Part shown: piece after piece, positions 32,821 through 43,971 of the stretch
Position numbering within the stretch: position 1 is the stretch's first letter
How the letters are laid out: every line of letters starts with the position of its first letter
Source: Corythucha ciliata
Lineage: Eukaryota > Arthropoda > Insecta > Hemiptera > Tingidae
Direction: 5' to 3'
Length of the DNA stretch: 64,000 bases
Assembly: GCA_038030265.1 (NCBI GenBank)
Contig: CM075941.1
Coordinates: forward strand, 51,933,952-51,997,951
Notes under the pieces: model-generated
What the model was told of the DNA's origin: nothing
The model's database searches: none
What the model saw: the letters and a program-made list of their open reading frames with translations, nothing else
Made by a program: the position numbers and the translations under genes

Positions 32821-35800
32821 TTAAAAGTAACTGGGACTTTTAAGTTTTGTTTTTCGAAAAAATTGAATAATTCCCTCTACCACGCAAGGGTGCCGTACTG
32901 AAGAAAGAATAGTTTTCAAATTGAACGGGGATTCAATGATGCCAGTGGCTGTTAAAGAGTCGAGTAACTGTACTCTTGCTGTAATGTATTTGGAACATTC
33001 CATAATAACATGCTCCAACGTATCGACCTCATTGCATACGTCACACAGCGGGGAAACGCTCGCTCCGATCTTGTGCAAGTAAGCCCCACACAGACCGTGA
33101 TTTATCCTTAGTCGTGTAATTGTCGTGCAGGTTTTTTTGTCAACTAAATATTCTGAAAACCACGGTTTTTGATTCACTGACGGCTGCAAGGATTTGTAAT
33201 ATAAGCCTTTCTGCGAAGAATCAAATCTGTTCTGCCAGTCGGCCCTAGCCATGTCTAGGATAGAGCTTCGGCAATCGTAAATAGTGGATTTCGAATTCAA
33301 TAGGATCCCTTCTTTCGATGCAACTTTGGCAAGTAGATCGACTTCTTCGTTCCCCTTTATGCCTGAATGGTTCTTGACCCATAGTATCACAAGCTGCTTC
33401 CCTTGTCGCGTGAGTTGCGAGTATAATTCAAGAATGCACTGCATAAAGTGTGTTTTTATTGTCAAGGATGGGAACTGCTTCATGTGAACCACTGCACTCA
33501 AACTGTCGGTTATAATCAGAACACTATTAGAAGAAAGTGTCGTGGCGTATTTTAAGGCCCCCAGTATCGCGATTAATTCTGCTGAGTAAACTGTCATGCT
33601 ACAACTAAGCTTAAATTCTATGGAAAATCTATTATTTGTGTGGAGGAATGCACAACCAACTTGCCCTTCTAGTTTCGAGACCGATCCCATATACTCAAAA
33701 CCAGGCCATTTCTCACGAATAATTTGCTCCATCCCAGAACTTAGGATCAGGAAGTCTAATTTTGAGAGTTCTGGCAAAGTCACAGTCGTAAAGCACTGCA
33801 ATAAGTCATCATAACGGATGTTGTACGTTGGTTGAAGATCGGATTTATAAATATGTGGATGAAATCGAGAGGTTCTTGTGAAACTGTCGCATAGAAGCGG
33901 AGGCTTCGATTTTCTTGTGCTGTAAGCTGAACACAAAACTCTGATAGTGAGGTCATAGATTTTGCGGATAGCATAGCTGTTTGACGATGTAAGTCTCAGC
34001 ACATATCTGTCAGATAGGTGTTGTCGACGGATTTCGAGTGGCATTTCACCCGCTTCGCAAAGAATCGTGTCAATGGGTGAGCTTTTAAGCGCTCCAAGGC
34101 ACAGTCTTATACATTTATTGTGAATGTAATCTACCTTCTGCAAGGTTGATCTATGTGCGTCTCCATAGAAAATTGACCCATAATCTATAGTAGATCTAAT
34201 TATGTTTCTGTAAAACAGAAGAGCTATACACGGATCAGCGCCCCAATATGAACTAGCCACAAGCCTCAGAAGATTGACCAGTTTGTCTACCTTGTCAACG
34301 ATCCCCCCGAATATGGGGAGTCCAATTCATCTTGCGATTCAAAAGCAAGCCTAGAAATTTAACATTTTCTGTGCAGGGAAAATCAACATCCCCCAACTTG
34401 ATTGTTTCACCCGCAGGTAATCTCCTTTTTTTTGGAAAAAACGCAGACTTTCGTTTTTGCAGCGGACACATTTAATCCGCAGTCATTGGTCCATTTTAAT
34501 AGTGCTCGCGTAGCAGTGTCCATTTCTTTCATGCAAGTGTCAATGGAACGGTGTGTAAAATACAAGCAAGTATCGTCCGCAAATTGGAGTAATGAAACCG
34601 CAGGAGGTATATATTGTCGTAAATCTGCTGAATAAATATTGTATAGAACGGGGCTCATGACATCTCCTTGGGGCAATCCATCCTGTGCGACTGCAGTGAG
34701 TGTGTATTTATCATTTATACGGAGATGTAGGCGTCGGAAAGAAAAGAGGCTAACAACAAAATTTGTAAATTTGGCGGGTATCCCAAAAGCCATCATCTTT
34801 TTAGCAAGGATAGGAAGTTGAACCGAATCAAAAGCCCCAGTCAGATCAAGAAAAAGTCCAATAGTTGTGCGATCATACGAAAACCCGAACGTTATGTCCG
34901 TAATAAGTGCACTCAAATTGTCATACGTGGACTTGTCTCGACGGAATCCAACCTGGTGCTTTCCGAATTTATTGTTCGCTTCAAGCCACCAATGAAGGCG
35001 GCCCATCAGTATTCGTTCAAATGTTTTTAATAAGCACGATGACAACGTTATCGGGCGGTATGATGTAGCTTCGTTGTTTGTTTTCCCACATTTCAGCAGT
35101 GGAACAATTATGTATTGCCTCCAGCTATCTGGAATACTGCAGTTAATCAAAATTCGGTTAAATATTATCAAAAGCTCGGTCTGGGTATTACGAGGTAAAT
35201 GGCTAAGCATACAGTAATGGATTTCATCCAATCCAGGGGCTGTGTTAACCCCCGATTTAATTGCAAGTTGCAATTCGGCTATCTCTATTTCACGAGTCAG
35301 AAAATGTTCAATTCCGTCGAGGGGAACTTGGGCATTATTCGGAGCTAAAGAAGGAGCTAACTTGGCCATGAAATCGTTCCACCACTCTCCCTCCGGTAAG
35401 GGAGGCCTGTTATTGGATTTCTTGTTTTGCATTTGTTTTATGTTATCCCACACTTCTCCAATAGGCGTAGCTCTTGAGAGTTTTGAACAGAACGCTGTCC
35501 ACGACGCTTTCTTTTTCTCCTTTATAAGTTTTTTGAAGGAGGCGTCCGCATTACGATATGAGATCCAGTTTTCTTCGGATGAGTGACTTTTGTATGCACG
35601 GAAAGTTTCTCGCCTTATGAGCACCTGCTTGGCACATTCTGAATCCCACCAGTCATTCTTTGATCCTTTGGCATTGACTTTATTTGGATGTTTAGATATA
35701 GCGTTCTCACAGGCACGGTTGATTTTCCGAATGAAACTATCATAATCCGACTCACCATCCACGTGGACTTCGTCGATGGATTCCAAAAAGGCTTTGTATT

Positions 35801-36511
35801 TGTCCCAGTCTGCTCTGTGAATGTCCCAAGTGTGTCTGAATTTGCTAGTTCTGAAGTCTAATCGCTGATTAGCAGTTATTAAAATTGGATAGTGATTAGA
35901 TCCCATTGGGTCAGGCAAGACTTCTCAATGAAACATACCAGCAAGGTCAGGAGTGCAAAGGGTAATATCAGGTGTGGATTTGCGAGATTGAAAAACATTG
36001 TTAACATAGGTCGAGGATCCCTCGTTGAGTATAATAAGGTTTTGGTTCTCCACTTCTTCCAGCAGGCGGTCTCCCTTGGCATTACAGAAGTCACACTCCC
36101 AAGAGTAGTGATGACAGTTAAAATCTCCCGCTAAAATTAATGGTTTCCTTAAGCTTGACATGAAATTATTCCATTCTTGCCTGGAGATATCATTATGTGG
36201 GACATTGTAAAGAGATTTAATTACTAATTTGGTTGCGTAATTGATGCTGTAACGGTCATAACATTTTGTATTTTGTAGTAATCAGTTACTTCCGTGTAGG
36301 GAATGGTGTTTTTAAGCAGAAGTGCAACCCCTGCTTTACCGTCAGGCCTGTCTTCCCGTATAATATTGTAACCGGGAAACTGTACATTAACATTTGGTTT
36401 AAACCATGTTTCTGATAAAAAGGCAATGTCCACACTCTCCTCTGCCAAGAAAAGTTCCAGGCTACATTTATTGGCTACAGCTGAACGTGCGTTCCACTGT
36501 AGTATTTTCAT
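32821..36511 (-). pseudogene. I-like ORF2: endonuclease, reverse transcriptase and RNase H
   Basis: The start at 36511 gives MKILQWNARSAVANK, the usual opening of an apurinic-type endonuclease. AFLSETWF and ILAGDFNCHHYSW follow, then MGSNHYPI near 35900. RT runs from about 35280 to 34410, with GVNTAPGLDEI, LFLDLTGAFDSV, GLPQGDVMSPVL and the active site FADD (34560-34580). From 34260 the frame continues with the RT thumb, then an RNase H domain (YSAELIAILGAL, ITDSLSAV, WVKNHSGIKGNEEVDLLAK; 33600-33300). A Cys/His-containing tail (CDVCNEVDTLEHVIMEC) ends the protein. Frameshifts lie near 36220 and between 34410 and 34260, with an in-frame stop at about 35920. The copy is inactive but young. Confidence 0.88.
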
Positions 36512-36586
36512 TGTGAAGTTATATTAACTAAAAAATTATTCAATAAAAGTAGAAAATTAGTGAGGAGATTAAGCCCTCGACCCTGT

Positions 36587-36938
36587 CTATTTCTCTGGGG
36601 AATAATGTAACACTTTATCTTTTATTAGAGATACTACTTCCGCCTGAGACATGTCCGTGGTGGAATATTTACTTTTCAGTTGATTAACCACCGAAAGAAT
36701 GATTTCACAAACAGTGTCGATATCATACTCACTTCTCCATCGATCTGCGTCTTGTGTTCCGTGTGGGTTGTTGGTAATGGGATTAATAGGTTGTGGGTCA
36801 CTATAAAATGATTTAAGAATTTCGTTGCGTTCCTTTAGTGTTTTGTTAGGAGGTGTTATTGGCCTGGCCCTTTTTGGGGGTCGACTGGAAAAGCAGAGAG
36901 GCGGAAAATGCCTGATTTCTTGAAGGTTCGGTACGGTT
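36587..36938 (-). pseudogene. I-like ORF1, C-terminal part
   Basis: This frame continues ORF1 beyond the LOA-like insertion. It reads TVPN from the target duplication, then a basic/proline-rich linker and a helical acidic end, stopping 75 bp before ORF2. The same TVPN codons occur in the other copy of the duplication at 42176-42189, confirming that the two fragments were once joined. Confidence 0.8.
36925..36938. repeat. 14-bp target duplication of the LOA-like element, 3' side
   Basis: GGTTCGGTACGGTT is exactly repeated at 42176-42189. Here it is followed by a T run (36937-36951), the poly-A tail of the minus-strand insert. The exact tail/duplication boundary is uncertain by two bases because the duplication ends in TT. 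Confidence 0.88.
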
Positions 36939-37041
36939 TTTTTTTTTTTTTGAAACAACACCCACGGGTAGGAGGGTTGCCCCCCCCCCCCCCGGCACGG
37001 AATCCTAGGTGGATTATTGTGCCCCCCCTGGGTCTGTGGAT

Positions 37042-40000
37042 CTAGTCCAGGATCCCCTTCCCTCTGACGAGGTTTAGGAGGTCCTCGGCTAGAGTTTCGC
37101 CGGTCGGAGCACCCTCGAGTTGGTCGGCCCCGAAGATGCTAAGCCGGCGGCCCGCGAGCGCCTCACATTCGAACACAATGTGATGGGCGGTCTCGTCTTC
37201 TTCCCCACACAGTCTGCACACCGGGGACTCTGTGGTTACCCCGATGCGGTGTAGATGATAACGGAGCTGGCAGAATCCTATGATAAGGCCTACCACCGTT
37301 CTAAGGTCTCTCCGGCTAAGTCGGAGCAGTTTGCTCGTAAGCCTCCTGCACGGTCCTTCGACCATGCGCTTACTCTGCTGATGTCCCTCCAGTCTCTGCC
37401 AGCGAATAGCCGCCTGGGCATTAACCCACTTAACTATCGCCATCCTGAAGGTCGATAGCGGGACGCCGAGCGCCGGCTCCGGGCCAGTGAAGTCTCCATT
37501 CGAGCCCTCCCTGGCCAAGGAGTCCGCCTGCTCGTTCCCGTAGATACCCTTGTGTCCCGGTACCCATTCAAGGCTTACCTTGTTATCCTGGGCCAGCTCA
37601 CTGGCCCACTGGGCTCACTGGGCTGGGGAGCTCACTATCGGAGCCGTTAGTGCCTTAATGGCAGCCTGGCTATCCGTGAGGATACGTATATGGGCATTTT
37701 GCACGTCCCTACGTATATTCTCAGCAGCATAGGCCTTGATTGCGTAGACTTCGGCTTGGAATACCGAGGTGTATACCCCCAGAGGTGTAGACAGCCTCCA
37801 TTCGGGTTCCACCCCGTACACCGACCGCACCAGTCCCGTTATTCGTTTTAGAGCCGTCTGTAAACCACAATCGCTCCTTGTGATTTCTTTTCACTGCCTG
37901 CCTCTCACCGTACCCAAGGCGGACGGAGAAGGGACAGCGTTCACCGAGGGTTTTGGGCATGATGTCCGGCATCATGCCCAGCACTGGGTCCCGAACCGTG
38001 TCCAGGATCCCAGTGTGGGTCCTCCTAGAATTAAGGCCCCCACCCCTCCATAAACCACCCCATTTATGCCTTAGGGCCGAAGATGTCTACGGGAGGGAGT
38101 CCCGTCAGTATCTCCATCGTTGCAGTAGGAGTGGAGTGCATAGCCCCAGTGACCATTAGGCACGCCAGTCTCTGAACACTAGTGAGGGTATTTCTGGCCC
38201 CCACTTGTTCCGCTTTGTGCCACCAGACCACTGAGCAGTATGTCAGTGCGGGTCTGACTATCGCCGTATATAGCCATAAGACCATTTGCGGCCTCAGTCC
38301 CCACGTTTTGCCGCAGGCACTTTTCGTCCTCATAAGCAGCATTTTGCCCCTGTCGGCAACCCTGCCTAGGTGCTTGTTCCAGGTGAGCGTGGAGTCCAGG
38401 GTTACCCCCAGATACTTCACTTCCCTCCGAAGAGATAGCCTGGTATCGTAGAACAGGGGTTCTTTAAAGTACCCCAAGTTCCTCTTTCTAGTGAAGGCCA
38501 CTAGGTTGGTCTTGTCAGGGTTTACATTCAGCCCTTCCTTCCCACACCAGTCCTTCACTATATTCAATGCTGACTGAGTCAAGTCCGACACCACCCCGAC
38601 ATGTCGCCCTCTAATGACGACGACAATGTCGTCCGCGTATCCCTGGACATAAAACCCATTATCAGCCAGCCGCACCAATAAGGAATTGGCCACCATGCCC
38701 CACATTCGGGGTGACAAACCCCCCCCCCCTGTGGGCATCCCTTCTTTACAGCCACCTCCAGGGATTCCCCAAGGAGCGTGGTGGTAACTGTTCTGCTTTC
38801 AAGCAGCACCCTCAACCACCTACTAATGGTGTCGCAGATGCCATGCCGTCCTGCAGCTTCAATAACCGAGGATATAGAGGTATTGTCAAAGGCACCCTCT
38901 ATGTCCAGGAAGATTCCCACCGCTAGTTCCTTGTGCTCTAGAGTATCCTCCAGCCTAGTAACCAGCTGGTGTAGTGCCGTTTCGCAGGACTTTCCCTGCT
39001 GGTAGGCAAATTGACCTGGGTGTAGTGGCCTCGAAGGGAGGCAGCTTTCCCAGATATGCCTATCCACCAGTTTTTCCAACGTCTTCAAAACGAAAGACGT
39101 TAGACATATGGATCGGTACGCCTTAGCCAGTGCATATGACGGACGCCCCGGCTTAGGAATAAACACAACCCGTGCTTTCCGCCACACCTCAGGGATTCTG
39201 CCCATTGCCAGGCAAGCCCTGAAGATGCAGCACAGTCGTCTGGCAACCTCTGGCCCCCCCTCCTGCAGGTGTTTGGGGATTATGCCGTCCGGTCCAGGAG
39301 CTTTGAAGGGAGAAAACGAGCCAATGGCCCATTGCACCCTTCCCAATGTGACCACCTCCCTAGCCACATGCCAGTCCACCCTTGTCGCCCACGGGTGGAA
39401 TGGACGATACAACCCCCACGGCCCCCGGAAAGTGCACCCCCATCAGGGTCGTCAACGTTTCCGACGCCGTCGTAGTGTAACTACCGTCCACTTTCATCAG
39501 TGTGCCAACGGGATTCAGCGGGTCCTTGGAGAGAAGGCGCTGAAGGCGAGCCACCGAGGAGGTATTTTCAGCCTCCTCACAGAATCCCCTCCAAGACGCC
39601 CTCTTCGAACTCCTCAGCCCCCGCCGATACTCCGCCAGCTTGGCCCTATAGGCCTCCCACTGCCCGTCGCGGACTGCCCGATTAAATAGCCTCCGCGATG
39701 CTTTTCTCAACCCCTCGAGCTGCTCATTCCACCAGGGAACCTTCCTGGTCGATGAGCGCGAGCTCAGGGGAGTATTTGCTTGATACGAGGTTACCAGCAC
39801 CTCCTGCAACTCCTGTGCTGCCCCCTCAATATCGTCACCATCTCGTAGGTCCAGTTCACCCCCAAAACTAAGCCTACCATTCACTTCCTCTGCGAAACCA
39901 CCCCAGTCCGTCTTACGAGGGTTGTAGTATGTCTCTTGTATCCTCTCCACCCCCCGGATTTCCATGATAACATACCTGTGGTCCGAGAACGATGGAGCCT

Positions 40001-40640
40001 CGGACACACTCCAGTTCCTGACCCTACCGGCCAGTAAGGAAGTAGAGAGGGTGAGGTCGAGGACCTCCCTCCTACTTGATGTTACAAAGGTGGGCTTATT
40101 GCCCCTGTTCAACACGGATAAATCACTAGTTGCCAGGTACTCAAATAAGGACTCACCTCTGGAGTTTGTGTTGGTGCTGCCCCATGCCAAGTGATGGGCG
40201 TTGGCATCCACACCGATAAGCAGTTGTTCGCCATTGCGCCTGCAGGCGTCGACCAGGTTGATCACCTCTCTCGGTGGCGGGCCCTGATCGCTGTCTCCAG
40301 GGAAGTACGCCGAGGTCGCAACAAGCTGCTCCCTCGTGGCCCCCTCCTGGTAGGTCAGCCTGACAGCTACCATGTCCCTGAAACAGAACTCGTTAACCGT
40401 CAATGCTCTCAATCCGCCTCTAACGTAGATGCATGCACGTGGAGTATCGACAAATCTAGAATAAGTTAACTCACCTCCAATGCCGCTCAGTCCCGCCACT
40501 CTTCCCCTTGAGATCCAAGGTTCCTGAATGAGGGCGACATCGTAGCTGCCTGCTGCAAGCAGCCGACAGAGGGTGGCGGATGCCACCCTACTGTGCTGCA
40601 GGTTCACCTGAATGACCCGCAGCATCAAAAGAGGAGGCAC
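37042..40640 (-). pseudogene. LOA-like ORF2: endonuclease, RT, RNase H
   Basis: Endonuclease: 40640-39360, with RVIQVNLQHSRVA, DVALIQEPWISR, GVDANAHHLAW and SFSDHRYV. RT: 39412-38064, with FKAPGPDGIIP, GIFLDIEGAFDNT, GCPQGG, then YADD at about 38630 and YLGVTLDSTLTW. RNase H: 37900-37600, with WFTDGSKT, QAEVYAIKAY and ILTDSQAAIKAL. The tail at 37518-37042 has CRLCGEEDETAHHIVFEC. The frame changes at about 39400, at the 11-C run 38719-38729, at about 38064 and at about 37830, so it cannot be read as one protein. ORF2 overlaps the end of ORF1 slightly (40588-40640), as is common in this clade. Confidence 0.88.
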
Positions 40641-41619
40641 TCCCCGCCACCTTGAAGTTGACTCTCTGGAATGCGAAGTACGGTTGCCCGTTATCCTTCA
40701 GCCACTTCAGAGTGTCCTTGCCGATCCCGAGTACCAGCGTCACTCCCTTGGGGTCCGCCGCACTCGAGATCAATTGCCATCCCTCAGTCGAGAGCCCCTT
40801 ATTCTGGGTCTCGAAAAGAGGGATGAGTTTCCTTGGGTCAGATTCCCCAATGAGGTCTGTGGGCACCCACACGACCGCCTTGGTGACCTGAACCACTTGC
40901 CGGGCAGGTCCAACTCGCAGGTCAGCCCCGTCCCAGGGTTTCATTTCTTTGACGTGGGCTTCCAGCCAGGCTTTCGCCTCGCCATCAGCGCACGTCACAT
41001 ATACCACCCCACCGCTGGCGTAGCTATTTGAGAACTTGGGGCCCTCCCCCTTAGGGCATTTAAAAACGCCCTTCAGGACCTCCCCAAGCACCTTCCTGCC
41101 CTCCTCATCCGACAGCCTGACCCTAGGGTACTCCCCAGGGACGATGGCCATCTTGGTTGAGGTAAGAGCCTCCCTAAAGTCTTTATTCCCGCCAGCTGCG
41201 GGTGTCTTAGGTCGGGTTCCCTGCCCTTCCTTGGGCCTCTTTAGAGCCCTCTTCTGTTCGCCCGTCGAGGGCGTAGATTGAGGGGTCCTACCCCGCTTGC
41301 GCGGTGTTTCCCCACTCAATCCAGGTTTTGGGTGCACATCACTGTGGCCTTGCCGGGCATCCGTAGACGTCCCAGCACCCACCGCGTGTCCCCCAGCACC
41401 TGCCCCCGCCGAGCCGAACTTATCCCGAGGGGTTCCGTGTATGCCTTCCGCGGCTGCCCTTTCCCTCGCCAGCTTCCTCCTTTGAGCTCCGGAGAGCCTC
41501 AACCGAGGAAGCTCCGCCCGAGGGGTTTGTCCCGAGGGACTGCCCCCCTTTGGACTGCCCATTTCAACGTCCCTGACGGTCGTCTCCACGGACAGTGCAG
41601 CCATACCCCCCGTGGGCAC
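40588..41619 (-). CDS. LOA-like ORF1 protein (DUF4780-like)
   Basis: This is an intact 343-codon ORF. Residues 1-150 are Gly/Pro/Arg-rich and disordered in appearance, with basic patches (RRKLARERA, PRKRGRTP). The C-terminal half (about 165-325) has the layout of the DUF4780 family found in ORF1 of many insect non-LTR elements: AVVWVPTDL, NKGLSTEGWQLISS, VTLVLGIGKDTLKWL. It is an RNA-binding, particle-forming role in this family, inferred from position and fold. The stop overlaps the start region of ORF2. The ATG at 41619 follows a ~550-bp leader; an upstream frame to 41720 is not clearly coding. Confidence 0.75.
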   Translation of the reverse strand: MPTGGMAALSVETTVRDVEMGSPKGGSPSGQTPRAELPRLRLSGAQRRKLARERAAAEGIHGTPRDKFGSAGAGAGGHAVGAGTSTDARQGHSDVHPKPGLSGETPRKRGRTPQSTPSTGEQKRALKRPKEGQGTRPKTPAAGGNKDFREALTSTKMAIVPGEYPRVRLSDEEGRKVLGEVLKGVFKCPKGEGPKFSNSYASGGVVYVTCADGEAKAWLEAHVKEMKPWDGADLRVGPARQVVQVTKAVVWVPTDLIGESDPRKLIPLFETQNKGLSTEGWQLISSAADPKGVTLVLGIGKDTLKWLKDNGQPYFAFQRVNFKVAGSASSFDAAGHSGEPAAQ

Positions 41620-42175
41620 TTCCGCGCCCTTGGGGGTTCCTTCTGAGGGGGGTTCTCCCGCCCCCCCCCCTCAGTCGTTGTTGAATGTTTCCTTAAACAA
41701 GGGTCCATAAACGATCCCACGAGCAGCTAGGGAAAGTGTGGTACACCGCCGGCAGAGCCCCGCATGCCGTGGTAAGCCTAAATACACCAGGGGGTCGGCC
41801 GGTACCCTGGGAGTCCGTTTAAGGCGCACTTTACCCTCTGCGCCACGCAGGCCTTAGGCACGGACCGCACACCGTAGCCTTGAGGGAATGAATAGGAAGG
41901 GGTAAAGGTTAATACGAGCGATTTAAGGACTAGGAACGCTCGAATAGCTGGAGAGGTTCTGGTAGGCCACACCATCTTTCGTCCCGGTCTCAGGACGCCT
42001 CCTTACCCTTGATTGGTCCACGGGTCCGTATTTAATTCCGGACCACCCCTCAGCCTGGGCGGCTCGCACCGTCCACGCTGAGGGATCCCTCATCCGCCAC
42101 CCGAGGGACGCGCCCGATAGGGGATCAAGACCCCTGTGAGGAAGTCAATCCCTCACCCGGACCTAGTCCGACACG

Positions 42176-43119
42176 GGTTCGGTACGGTTGCTAACACATT
42201 TTTAAACGTCCTACCAGACAGCCGATCTTTCGCCTCTGTAAATGTTAAATGCTCGGCGTGCATTAGAGTGCGGATAGAATTTTGCCTATTTGATTCTGGG
42301 CATGCTTTACTATCCAAGGAACCATGATTTCCTTTACACTGTATGCATTTAGGAGATGTGTTAATCTTTTGAATTATGTCCTTCGCCACACTTTTTGCAG
42401 CGCTCAGTTCCTTTACATTGCCGGCTCATATGTCCGTATCTAAGGCATTTAAAACATTGCGGACTACGCGGAATGTACGGTTCCACCGGGCAGCATACGC
42501 GATATAATGTAACACTACTTGGTATGATCAAACCCCTAAAAGTCAACAGAATTGTCTGCGTCGGGATAAACTCGGTTTTATTTTCCCCGTCTCTTGCTTT
42601 CCGTAGAAAACGTCTGGCCTTGATTATTTTAATACTAGGGTCCTCCGAGACAGCCTCGGAAACGATATCTTCTTCGGACATGTCTTGCAAAACTCCTCGT
42701 ATAATGCCTTGCCGTTCGAGAAGGAAGCTTGGAATGTAAGAACGCAATTTCTTTTCTTTTAGTACGGGTGAGTTTAACAAAACATTAGCGAACTCTCGGT
42801 TATTCAGTTCTAGCTTAGCTCTGTTGCGGCCCACGGATTTGATCTGCACCACACTATTTTCAATGTTCGGGTGAACTTGACGAATAATTTTCCCTAGGCT
42901 CATTGGGTGGATGCGACCAACATATCCCGAATCATCCGTTGACTCGATGAAAATGCAGTACGGTCCGGAGTCCACTTTTTCAAACAAACGAGTTACTCTT
43001 ACTTCATTAATTGATATGTCCATTGTGTTATTATCCTTGTTAGTAACAGGTGACGTAGTTTCAGGCCCCACCACCTTGTCAGGCGGTAGGTGCCTCCCAT
43101 CTTCTGATTCATCACTCAT
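42176..43119 (-). pseudogene. I-like ORF1, N-terminal part with CCHC zinc knuckles
   Basis: The likely start is the ATG at 43119 (MSDESEDGRH); the frame is open further upstream to about 43170 but without ATG. The protein has an acidic N-terminus, a globular segment (VTRLFEKVDSGPYCIFIES), then three zinc knuckles: CFKCLRYGHMSRQC, CKKCGEGHNSKD and CIQCKGNHGSLDSKAC. A frameshift at about 42365-42375 separates the second from the third. The reading then runs into the target duplication and resumes at 36938. It is the nucleic-acid-binding ORF1 protein of the element. Confidence 0.85.
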
Positions 43120-43175
43120 TGTCGAGGAAAATGAAAATAAAATAAAACAAAATAAATTCTCTTTAACCAAAGTTC

Positions 43176-43940
43176 TCTACTGTGATTTGAGAGGTAGATG
43201 AGACGAATTATAGATATAAAAAACAGGTAGATAGACGATACGGAAGAAAAGATGTTCACTGTTCAAAGGACAGAGACAAACTGATCGCCAATGGTCACTT
43301 TTGAAGCATCTGATGAGTGAACTCTAACATTTTTTTCCAAAATTAAAAATTGATGGTTGTAGGTGTGAGAGTATCCAATGAAGACATTGTCTCTCCCACT
43401 TATTTGTTTTATTTTATTTGTGACCGCGGTTTCTGCAGCAACGCCATCATCAAAAGAGTCAACGAACAAAACACAACAACGAACATATAAGTGGGAAAGA
43501 TCTTTCTTACCTTCAATATCTTCTAACATTTTTTGTTTACAAATAACAAGAAAAATTGTCCCCCTGAAATTGTATCTACCCCCCTCTTCCTCAAACCATT
43601 TTTAATCGCTTTAAAAAATCCTTGATTGATTTCAATGTTTAATGTGAGCAATAGCATTGTGGAAGAGCCCTCTTCTAGAAACACCAGCGATTGAAAAATG
43701 TGCAACTTCCCCCATTACAATAATTTAAAATCTGTGAATGGTTGTGAGGGGTGGGAGGTGCGTGGCGCAAGGCTGGTGGTCGGCCCTCGTTGAAATTCCG
43801 AGCATCTCATGAATGAGGAGGAGTGGATGGGGCGGCGAGCTGCGTTACACGGAGGCGGTAGTTTGAGGTCGGTTTTGTGCATCACCTTTCACCAACGGTG
43901 GCGGTTCCGCGAAAAGGTGCCGAGGGAAACGTGTCATTTT

Positions 43941-43971
<31 letters not shown>

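Larger units (their letters stand above)
36939..42175 (-). mobile_element. LOA-like non-LTR retrotransposon, apparently full length (5.2 kb)
   Basis: The element is bounded by a 14-bp target duplication. It has a ~550-bp 5' leader (41620-42175), ORF1, ORF2 (endonuclease, RT, RNase H, Cys/His tail), a ~90-bp 3' UTR and a poly-A tail. It is much more GC-rich than its surroundings. ORF2 carries several frameshifts, at least one of them in a homopolymer. It inserted into ORF1 of the I-like element and is therefore younger. Confidence 0.88.
32731..43167 (-). mobile_element. I-like non-LTR retrotransposon, near full length, split by a LOA-like insertion
   Basis: The element reads on the minus strand from 43167 to 32731 and is interrupted from 36939 to 42175. 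Removing the insert leaves about 5.2 kb: ORF1 with zinc knuckles, ORF2 with endonuclease, RT and RNase H, and a 27-nt poly-A tail (T run at 32731-32757). CAAAGTTC occurs directly outside both ends (32723-32730 and 43168-43175), a probable 8-bp target duplication. An RNase H after RT places it in the I superclade. Confidence 0.8.

Noticed and set aside
34407..36134. Plus-strand ORFs opposite the I-like ORF2
   Set aside because: They are antisense shadows of the RT frame.
39108..41646. Long plus-strand ORFs (up to 193 codons) opposite the LOA-like element
   Set aside because: GC-rich antisense shadows. The minus frames carry all recognisable domains.
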